Source: an uncultured Gammaproteobacteria bacterium (lineage in GTDB: Bacteria; Pseudomonadota; Gammaproteobacteria; Pseudomonadales; Pseudohongiellaceae). Taken from it: a stretch of 9,888 bases of DNA. A model generated the notes under the pieces. It was not told the DNA's origin and did no database searches. It saw only the letters and a program-made list of their open reading frames with translations. The stretch spans positions 1-9,888 of the forward strand of contig CAIYIP010000344.1 in the NCBI GenBank assembly GCA_903926285.1, in the 5' to 3' direction. The position numbers and the translations under genes are program-made. Below are positions 1 through 5,881 of this stretch, one piece after another (position 1 is the first letter of the stretch; the number at the start of each line of letters is the position of its first letter).

Positions 1-38
1 GCTATGCAGATTTTACCTATGAGCTAATCTTTCTATTG

Positions 39-67
39 TTGATAATAGTTATCATTAACAATATTAT
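39..67 (+). promoter_or_regulatory. Sigma-70-type promoter for the PepSY gene
   Basis: A -35 hexamer TTGATA (39-44, 5 of 6 matches to TTGACA) is followed after exactly 17 bases by a -10 hexamer TATTAT (62-67, 5 of 6 matches to TATAAT). The surroundings are strongly AT-rich. Transcription would begin near position 74, giving a leader of about 24 bases before the start codon at 98. This is the best promoter by eye in the window. The promoter call is inference from hexamers and spacing. Confidence 0.6.
41..59 (+). promoter_or_regulatory. Fur box (ferric uptake regulator operator)
   Basis: The 19 bases GATAATAGTTATCATTAAC match the classical Fur consensus GATAATGATAATCATTATC at 15 of 19 positions. 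They lie between and overlap the -35 and -10 elements of the promoter at 39-67. In that position iron-loaded Fur would block RNA polymerase, so the downstream PepSY gene should be repressed in iron-rich conditions and expressed under iron limitation. The match is read directly from the sequence; the regulation is inferred from the known mode of Fur action. Confidence 0.65.
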
Positions 68-97
68 AAGCGTTAAGTTTTATGGCTGGATGATTGC

Positions 98-1378
98 ATG
101 ATTCGCATGATTGTTTTCTGGACTCATCTGGTCTGCGGAGTAGTTGCGGGCATCGTGGTTTTTGCCATGTCTTTAACCGGAGTCTTGCTGACCTACGAAC
201 GACAGATCAACAACTGGGTGGCCGAAAGTCACTACGTCACGGCATCGGACACCAACTCGCGCTTGCCGCTTGAACAGTTACTGGAATTGCAGCGACTGGC
301 GCAACCAGACCAGGCCGCTGCCGCTGTAGTGATCACCAATAACCCGGGTGCACCGGTGAGCTTCAGGGCAGGTCGCAGGGGAGGTCTCAACCTGAATCCT
401 TATACCGGGGAGACGATGATTGTCGAATCACCCGGTCTGGCAAGTTTCTTCGGCGCCGTTACCAGTTTTCACCGCTGGTTCAGCATAGAAGGCGAGAACC
501 GTGCTATCGCAAGACAAATCACTGGCGTGAGTAATGTAATCTTCCTTTTCCTGGTACTGAGCGGCTTGTACCTGTGGCTGCCAGCGATCTGGAAATGGGG
601 CATGTTCAAAGTGCGTCTGGTGTTTAGAGGCGATTACTCCAACAGCAAAGTCCGTGATTTTCACTGGCATCATATATTTGGCATCTGGGCTGCGATACCC
701 TTGCTTGCAGTCGTTTACAGCGGCGCGGTTATTTCGTATCCGTGGGCTGCCAATCTGATGTACATGGCTTTTGGTGCCGAGATACCTGCTCCTCCTGCAG
801 CAGGCAACGGTGGTGGACCTGCGCAGGTACAACAGGGTAATGAGGCCAATGGCCAACCTGCCAACAATCAGGTAAATGCAAGACAGTCAGGTAATGACCA
901 GGCTGGTGAACAGCGATTTGGCAATGTTCAGGCTGGGACCATCGCAACAGTCTACGCACTCAAGAACAGCGGTGAAACCACAAGCTCGCCCATCTTCCTG
1001 CCACTGGATGACCTGCTGGCGACAGTGCAGGGTGAAATCAGTGAGGACTGGAATCGTCTTACACTCAACCTGCCCGCAGCAAACCAGACGTCCATCCAGG
1101 TAGAGATTGATCGCGGCAACGGTGCCCAGGCCTTCAAGCGTCATAGGCTGTCGCTGGATCGCACAACGGGTGATGTTATCGGTGTGCAAAATTTTGTCGA
1201 TACACCTGAAGCGCAGCGACTGCGCGGCATAACCCGTTTTCTGCATACCGGCGAAGTGCTGGGTTTCTGGGGGCAGACTGTAGCCGGGCTCGCATCCCTT
1301 GCAGCGCTCTTCATGGTCTGGACCGGGTTCGCTTTGTCATGGCGCCGACTGATCCAGCCGCTGTTCAAAAAAAGCTGA
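98..1378 (+). CDS. PepSY-associated TM domain protein (iron reductase-like family)
   Basis: This 426-residue inner-membrane protein has the PepSY_TM layout: one helix near the N-terminus (about 8-32), two central helices (about 142-165 and 192-215) and one C-terminal helix (about 390-415), with periplasmic loops between. Conserved His positions sit beside the helices: FHRWF (124-128), FHWHHIFG (188-195) and FLHTGE (381-386). Such His residues are candidate haem or metal ligands. Relatives lie near TonB-dependent siderophore receptors, and some are thought to reduce ferric siderophores; the exact reaction is not established. A Gln/Asn/Gly-rich low-complexity stretch (about 236-278) interrupts the second loop. 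The start at 98 has only a weak GGA seven bases upstream; Met4 at 107 is an alternative. A Fur box directly upstream supports a role in iron acquisition. The family call is firm and the reductase role is inference. Confidence 0.85.
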   Translation: MIRMIVFWTHLVCGVVAGIVVFAMSLTGVLLTYERQINNWVAESHYVTASDTNSRLPLEQLLELQRLAQPDQAAAAVVITNNPGAPVSFRAGRRGGLNLNPYTGETMIVESPGLASFFGAVTSFHRWFSIEGENRAIARQITGVSNVIFLFLVLSGLYLWLPAIWKWGMFKVRLVFRGDYSNSKVRDFHWHHIFGIWAAIPLLAVVYSGAVISYPWAANLMYMAFGAEIPAPPAAGNGGGPAQVQQGNEANGQPANNQVNARQSGNDQAGEQRFGNVQAGTIATVYALKNSGETTSSPIFLPLDDLLATVQGEISEDWNRLTLNLPAANQTSIQVEIDRGNGAQAFKRHRLSLDRTTGDVIGVQNFVDTPEAQRLRGITRFLHTGEVLGFWGQTVAGLASLAALFMVWTGFALSWRRLIQPLFKKS

Positions 1379-1608
1379 TTACTGAAATTGCTTCTGACTT
1401 GCAGCCCTGATGCAGAGGCTGTGTTTGCCGTTCCGATTTGTACAAAAATGTCTTGTAGTGCTTTGATTGTGAAATCATTGTGCAGTCTTATTTCAATCTC
1501 CTGAAACTCTTGCTTGCACACACCCTCTGCGGTTGACTATTCGAGTCTGCTTGCGCAGTATCGTCCAGCTCGTTCCGGTCCCCTCCAAATAGTTAAAAGA
1601 GGCAACTA

Positions 1609-3951
1609 ATGTCCACTATGAATTTCCCGCAAAAAATATTGTCAGCTGCTGTCCTGCTGTTGGGTGCAGGTTCTGCCCTGGGGCAGGATTCGACGTTGGA
1701 TGGAATTTATTCCAATCCGCAAGCCGCTGCTGGCGCCAATTTGTATGTGCGTTCCTGTATCGAATGTCACGGTGCAACGTTACGTGGCGGTGAGGCAGGC
1801 CCTGCGCTGGTAGGTGCCGGGTTCTGGAGCAAATGGGCGGGGCAATCCATGGCAGCCTTCTACCAGATAACGGCCAGTACCATGCCGGTCAACAATCCCA
1901 ATGGTTTTTCACCGCAGGAATATGCGAGTGTGGTGGCTTTCATCCTGCAACAGAATGGCTTGCCCGCTGGTGAAACTGCATTGCCTGCAGATGCCGGACA
2001 GCTCGTCAGCATCCGGCTTGATGAATCACAGGAACCCGTTCGTGTCGCCTCCGTGCAGAATGGCGCAAGTATCGCGCAACGAGTCGTCGATGCTGAATGG
2101 CTCAGTTATCACGGAGACAGTAATTCCACCCACTATTCTGCACTCGATAAAATCAATAAGGACAATGTCCAGAATCTTGAAATCGCCTGGCGTTGGCACA
2201 CCATCAACCACGGCCCGCAACCCGAATTTAACTACGAAGCTACGCCGCTTATGATAGACGGCGTACTCTATACAACAGCAGGCCGCCGCCGCGATGTCGT
2301 AGCCATTGATCCGGTGACTGGTGAAAATCTCTGGATGTATCGCCTTGACGAAGGCAATCGCCGCGGACCTCGTGTGAACTCAGGTCGCGGCATAGCAATG
2401 TGGCGCAACGAAGGTGTTACGCGCCTGATCCTGATCACACCCGGCTACCAGATGCTTGTACTGGATCCATCTACCGGACGTCCGGACCCTACCTTCGGTA
2501 CGAATGGAATTGTTGACCTTCGCGTAGATCTCGAAGATCGTTTTGAAGTCGATATAGAGGCGATTCCTGCCGGCAGTACCACTCCACCGATGGTTGTGGG
2601 TGATGTTGTAGTAGTAGGCGCGACCTTTCCTTCCGGTGGCTCACCAGCTTCACCAAAAGGCGCGGCGGGCAACATCAGGGGCTACGACGTACACACCGGT
2701 CAGTTGTTATGGAAATTCCATACCATACCGCAAGCCGGAGAATTTGGTGTTGAAAGCTGGCGTAATGACAGCTGGCAGTTCACCGGTGCAGCTGGCGCCT
2801 GGTCCACCATGTCTGCCGATCTGGAAAGAGGTATTGTTTATGTGCCGGTAGAAGCAGCAACGGGTGACATGTACGGTGGCCATCGTCCTGGCGACAATTT
2901 GTTTTCCCAAAGCCTAATTGCGCTTGATGCCAAAACCGGCGAACGCCGGTGGCACTTCCAGTTGGTGCACCACGATGTATGGGATTATGATCCCCCCACT
3001 GGCCCCGTGCTGGCCGAGCTGGTGGTGGATGGTGTAACCATTCCCGCTGCGATCCAGGTAACCAAACAGGGCATGATCTACACATTCAATCGTGTTACTG
3101 GCGAGCCAGTATGGCCGATTGTGGAAACTCCGGTGCCACAAAATGGCGTGCCTGGTGAACAACTGTCGTCAACCCAACCGATTCCAAGCAAGCCAGCGCC
3201 GTTCGAAAGATTGGGCCTGACTGAAGACGATCTGATCGACTTCACACCTGAAATCAAAGCCGAAGCCCTGCGCATCCTTGAAGGGTATACCTGGGGTCCG
3301 CTGTTCACGCCGCCATCGATAGTCGATGAGACCAATGGCGGCACGGTGTTTATGCCGGGCTTTGGTGGTGGCGCCAACTGGCAGGGTGTTGCCTTCGATC
3401 CTGAAACCAACATTCTCTACATTCCTTCAACCTCGCATCCGATGAAAGTGGGTCTTGGCAAGGATACAAGGAACACGGAGTTCGATTACGCAATGACGTC
3501 GCGCGGTATCACTATGGAAGGTCCTTTTGGCCTGCCTTTGATCAAGCCGCCCTATGGTCGCATTACCGCGATTGACATGAATGCCGGCGAACATCTGTGG
3601 ATGATGGCAAATGCCGATACTCCGGACGAGATCAAGAACAATCCCAAGCTGCAGGGTGTCGATTTGCCTGAACGTACCGGACATGGTGATCGTGGCGCAT
3701 TGCTGTTGACCAAAACCTTGCTGTTTGCAGGGGAAGGCGCAGGCTTATATGGCGGCCAGACTGGTGGTGGTCCATTGTTCCGTGCGCACGACAAGATGAC
3801 TGGCGAAATTCTGGCCGAGATCGAGCTACCTGCGAAACAAACTGGTCTGCCGATGACGTACGCGATCGATGGCGTGCAATATATCGTGATACCTATTGGC
3901 GACACGGGTCATCCCGGCGAGCTGGTGGCGTTGCGCGTCAAGCCTGAGTAA
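1609..3951 (+). CDS. Periplasmic PQQ-dependent dehydrogenase with N-terminal cytochrome c domain
   Basis: This 780-residue secreted quinoprotein has a signal peptide (1-25, likely cleavage ALG/Q). A small c-type cytochrome domain follows, with haem motif CIECH (50-54) and a candidate axial Met in TMP (Met92). From about 160 to the end is a PQQ beta-propeller. Repeat features such as VTGENLW and KTGERRW are visible. The stretch HHDVWDYD (454-461) falls where the family carries its catalytic Asp, and TKQG (485-488) resembles the PQQ-contacting Lys region. The block GEQLSSTQP...LTEDDLIDFTPE (517-547) is typical of the membrane glucose dehydrogenase/quinate-type branch. No vicinal Cys pair, as in methanol dehydrogenases, is present. 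Unlike Gcd it lacks N-terminal membrane helices, so it is probably soluble and passes electrons from PQQH2 to its own haem. The substrate is a sugar, polyol or alcohol, unresolved. The start is supported by AGAGG six bases upstream. No PQQ synthesis genes lie in the window. Confidence 0.9.
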   Translation: MSTMNFPQKILSAAVLLLGAGSALGQDSTLDGIYSNPQAAAGANLYVRSCIECHGATLRGGEAGPALVGAGFWSKWAGQSMAAFYQITASTMPVNNPNGFSPQEYASVVAFILQQNGLPAGETALPADAGQLVSIRLDESQEPVRVASVQNGASIAQRVVDAEWLSYHGDSNSTHYSALDKINKDNVQNLEIAWRWHTINHGPQPEFNYEATPLMIDGVLYTTAGRRRDVVAIDPVTGENLWMYRLDEGNRRGPRVNSGRGIAMWRNEGVTRLILITPGYQMLVLDPSTGRPDPTFGTNGIVDLRVDLEDRFEVDIEAIPAGSTTPPMVVGDVVVVGATFPSGGSPASPKGAAGNIRGYDVHTGQLLWKFHTIPQAGEFGVESWRNDSWQFTGAAGAWSTMSADLERGIVYVPVEAATGDMYGGHRPGDNLFSQSLIALDAKTGERRWHFQLVHHDVWDYDPPTGPVLAELVVDGVTIPAAIQVTKQGMIYTFNRVTGEPVWPIVETPVPQNGVPGEQLSSTQPIPSKPAPFERLGLTEDDLIDFTPEIKAEALRILEGYTWGPLFTPPSIVDETNGGTVFMPGFGGGANWQGVAFDPETNILYIPSTSHPMKVGLGKDTRNTEFDYAMTSRGITMEGPFGLPLIKPPYGRITAIDMNAGEHLWMMANADTPDEIKNNPKLQGVDLPERTGHGDRGALLLTKTLLFAGEGAGLYGGQTGGGPLFRAHDKMTGEILAEIELPAKQTGLPMTYAIDGVQYIVIPIGDTGHPGELVALRVKPE

Positions 3952-3989
3952 GCAGACTTTTACCTAGGGAGCCTGCACTGGCCCGCCAG

Positions 3990-4012
3990 GCAAGTTCCCT
4001 TGGTGAACTTGC
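3990..4012 (+). other. Perfect 8-bp stem-loop downstream of the PQQ dehydrogenase
   Basis: GCAAGTTC (3990-3997) and GAACTTGC (4005-4012) are perfect inverted copies around a 7-base loop. A second short stem, GCCTG/CAGGC (3971-3975 with 3987-3991), overlaps the left arm, so the two cannot form together. No T-tract follows on the plus strand, so it is not a textbook intrinsic terminator. It may mark or protect the 3' end of the dehydrogenase mRNA, or be a protein-binding dyad. The structure is seen directly; its role is unknown. Confidence 0.45.
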
Positions 4013-4116
4013 GCGTTCAAGCGTGTACTATCGGCGGCACTTATCCACGGCGCGCAAATAAATGGTGCGGTAATCAGTGCGATAAGAAATAACCAAAAAA
4101 CCATCAGGAGTTTTTC

Positions 4117-4665
4117 ATGAAGAAAATTTTTACACTTGGCTTGGCTTTAATTGTCATGGCATTCACCGCAAACCAAGTTGTGGCGCAGGGCTTTCAGTTG
4201 CCCAACATGCAGGTAAGAAGCAATGCCTTTGAAGATGGCGGCATCATCCCACTGAAGTTTACTTCTCACGGCGAAAACATCCAGCCTGACTTCACAATTA
4301 CCGGTGCACCTGAAACCACTGTGAGCTATGCCATCATCTTCCACGATATTGAAGTTGCCCTTGGCGGCAACACTGATGATGTAACGCATTGGGTAGCCTT
4401 TAACATTCCTTCCCCCAACATTGCAGAAGGCAGCCTGCCAGCAGGTAGCGTGAACGGAAACAACATCCGTGGCCAGGCCAGCTTCATGGGTTCGGGAGCA
4501 CCTTTGAAAGACCGCTTCCATCATTATGTATTTGAATTCTATGCTCTGAGCGCAAACCTGGAGTTGCCTGAAGGCGCAAGCCGCGCAGACGTAATGGCAG
4601 CAATGCAGGGCAAGGTTGTAGCGAAAGCAGCATATGTCGGCCGTTACGCCAACGCCCAACCCTAG
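4117..4665 (+). CDS. Secreted YbhB/YbcL (PEBP, Raf kinase inhibitor-like) family protein
   Basis: This 182-residue protein has a clear signal peptide (1-23, cleavage VVA/Q). The rest follows the bacterial PEBP fold: IPLKFTSHGENIQPDFTITG (44-63) matches the family entry segment with its HGEN motif, THWVAFNIP (90-98) the conserved HW strand, and HHYVFEFYAL (135-144) the conserved HRYVF-type strand. Length is normal for the family. The usual DPDAP segment is replaced by HDIEVALGGNTDDV (76-89), and the GPCPP segment by FMGSGAPLKDRF (123-134), so the anion pocket is probably modified. Bacterial PEBP-like proteins have no settled biochemical role; the name does not imply kinase regulation here. An AGGAG six bases before the ATG supports the start. 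It lies between the PQQ dehydrogenase and a DUF6152 protein, all predicted periplasmic. The family call is solid and the function unknown. Confidence 0.85.
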   Translation: MKKIFTLGLALIVMAFTANQVVAQGFQLPNMQVRSNAFEDGGIIPLKFTSHGENIQPDFTITGAPETTVSYAIIFHDIEVALGGNTDDVTHWVAFNIPSPNIAEGSLPAGSVNGNNIRGQASFMGSGAPLKDRFHHYVFEFYALSANLELPEGASRADVMAAMQGKVVAKAAYVGRYANAQP

Positions 4666-4713
4666 CAGCTACTGCGCTCGCTACGACTTTGGGGGAGTGG
4701 TGAGTATTAACAC

Positions 4714-4722
4714 TGGTAAGAT
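4714..4722 (+). promoter_or_regulatory. Possible extended -10 promoter before the DUF6152 gene
   Basis: TGGTAAGAT fits the extended -10 pattern (TGn followed by TAAGAT). No good -35 hexamer lies at the proper distance, so the call is tentative. If it is used, transcription would start near 4729, at the foot of the hairpin at 4730-4754. The hairpin would then form the 5' end of the DUF6152 mRNA rather than terminate it. Confidence 0.25.
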
Positions 4723-4729
4723 GATCAAC

Positions 4730-4756
4730 AAAGGGCGATTTTTTATCGCCCTTTTT
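4730..4756 (+). terminator. Rho-independent terminator-like hairpin after the PEBP gene
   Basis: AAAGGGCGAT (4730-4739) pairs perfectly with ATCGCCCTTT (4745-4754) around a 5-base T loop, giving a 10-bp stem. A T run continues to 4756. It lies 65 bases after the PEBP stop codon and would end that transcript. The A-rich left flank also makes it usable on the minus strand. Oddly, the Shine-Dalgarno of the next gene starts only two bases after the T run. The gene therefore either has a promoter inside 4666-4729 or depends on read-through. Confidence 0.75.
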
Positions 4757-4772
4757 ACAAGGGGAGAAAACC

Positions 4773-5792
4773 ATGAAACCAAGAATAATCCTGTTTACGT
4801 GTAGTGCTTTGCTCGCATCTGTTGCAAGTGCCCACCACAGTTTTGCGCCGCATTTCGATGCCAGCAAACCTGTCAGTATTGTTGGCGTAATTACCGAATT
4901 TGAACAACGTAATCCGCATGCCTATCTGCATGTGCGTGCCGAAAATGCCGATGGCCGCATGGTAGAGTGGGAATGCGAGAGTCATGGAGTTACCCAGCTC
5001 ACCCGCAACGGCCTGACGCCGGAGATGTTTGCCGTAGGCAGCACCATTCAGATTGATGGCTCCCAACATCGCCGCGATCCTCTGCAATGTTTCTTTGATA
5101 CTGTGCATCTTGCCGATGGCAGGGTATTGAGCGTCAATGGTCCATCCGGACAGATTGCTGCTAAACCCACGTTGCCACAGCGTGATTCCATCTATGGTAC
5201 CTGGATGCTAGCGCCAGCCAATCGCGCGACCAGTGGCCCGCAGTTCATGATGGAATTCATGACCGATGTCGCCAAAGCCGCGTCCGAAAAATACAACCCT
5301 TTCATTGACGACCCCAGCTATCGCTGTGAGCCGGTAGCAATTCGCCGTGGCTGGTTTGCACCGGGCACGCCGCTGGCAATCCGTCAGCAGGGCGACGACA
5401 TCATCGTCCAGCATGAGTGGATGGATATAGAACGCGTAGTTCATATGAATCAGGATGCGGTTCCTGCTGGCACACCAGAAACCATTCTGGGTTATTCGCG
5501 TGGCCACTGGGACGGCGATACGCTGGTTGTGGAATCCGATCACTTTACCCCTGGTGTGCTGAACCAGTTTGTTGAAGTGGAAGGCAGTCCCATGACGGCA
5601 CTGCTGCACTCCAATCAGCTGCGTACTGTCGAGCGCATTACCTTCGATGCTGCCAGTAACCACGTCAAACTTGTCATGGAGCATTACGATCCTGCATTTT
5701 TCACCCGGGACTTCCCGCTGGCCGAAGGCGAATTCGGGCCCACCGAACTCGAAATTAAGCCTTTTGGCTGCATCCCTGAAATTCTCAAGTAA
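4773..5792 (+). CDS. Secreted DUF6152-family protein
   Basis: This 339-residue protein has a short signal peptide (1-20, cleavage ASA/H), so the mature chain should begin HHSFAPHFDASKP. That opening, the NPHAYLHV segment (47-54) and the LTPEMFAVGSTIQIDG segment (81-96) are the pattern I recognise for DUF6152 (about 21-123), a family of unknown function common in proteobacteria and Acidobacteria. The remainder (about 140-339) is a second region with YRCEPVAI (183-190), GYSRGHWDGDTLVVES (240-255) and LRTVERITF (283-291), often found with DUF6152-type proteins. There are four Cys after the signal peptide (68, 106, 185, 333). The start at 4773 is fixed by AAGGGGAG at 4759-4766. It follows the terminator-like hairpin and may be cotranscribed with the TauE-like gene 55 bases on. 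Function is unknown; metal binding by the N-terminal His pair is my inference. Confidence 0.75.
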   Translation: MKPRIILFTCSALLASVASAHHSFAPHFDASKPVSIVGVITEFEQRNPHAYLHVRAENADGRMVEWECESHGVTQLTRNGLTPEMFAVGSTIQIDGSQHRRDPLQCFFDTVHLADGRVLSVNGPSGQIAAKPTLPQRDSIYGTWMLAPANRATSGPQFMMEFMTDVAKAASEKYNPFIDDPSYRCEPVAIRRGWFAPGTPLAIRQQGDDIIVQHEWMDIERVVHMNQDAVPAGTPETILGYSRGHWDGDTLVVESDHFTPGVLNQFVEVEGSPMTALLHSNQLRTVERITFDAASNHVKLVMEHYDPAFFTRDFPLAEGEFGPTELEIKPFGCIPEILK

Positions 5793-5830
5793 CTCTGATG
5801 TCTCTTAGACCTGTCCACGTTCTCTTACTC

Positions 5831-5838
5831 AAGGGGAG
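5831..5838 (+). promoter_or_regulatory. Strong Shine-Dalgarno serving overlapping ATG/GTG starts
   Basis: AAGGGGAG lies 7 bases before ATG 5846 and 9 bases before GTG 5848. The two start codons overlap as ATGTG but are in different frames. The GTG opens the TauE-like frame; the ATG opens an 11-codon frame ending at 5881. By spacing and codon preference the ATG should be favoured, which raises doubt about the GTG as the true start of the permease. Confidence 0.55.
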
Positions 5839-5845
5839 CGCGGGC

Positions 5846-5881
5846 ATGTGTCGCCTGCTTCACTTGTATCAAGGCAGATAA
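5846..5881 (+). CDS. Possible 11-residue leader peptide before the TauE-like permease
   Basis: Behind the strong Shine-Dalgarno at 5831-5838, an ATG opens a frame reading MCRLLHLYQGR and stopping at TAA 5879-5881. That stop overlaps an in-frame ATG of the permease (5881) as TAATG, a junction typical of translational coupling. The permease read from 5881 begins MPLLESNYLL, close to the usual TauE N-terminus. Whether this peptide is made is unproven. The frame is short enough to arise by chance; the good Shine-Dalgarno and the exact stop/start overlap are the arguments for it. Confidence 0.3.
   Translation: MCRLLHLYQGR

Noticed and set aside
1402..1421. CAGCC/GGCTG stem after the PepSY gene as a terminator
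   Set aside because: Only 5 bp with a 10-base loop and no real T-tract; too weak to call.
4041..4049. DnaA-box-like TTATCCACG
   Set aside because: It is a single site with one mismatch to TTATCCACA, with no cluster, AT-rich unwinding region or replication gene. It is most likely chance.
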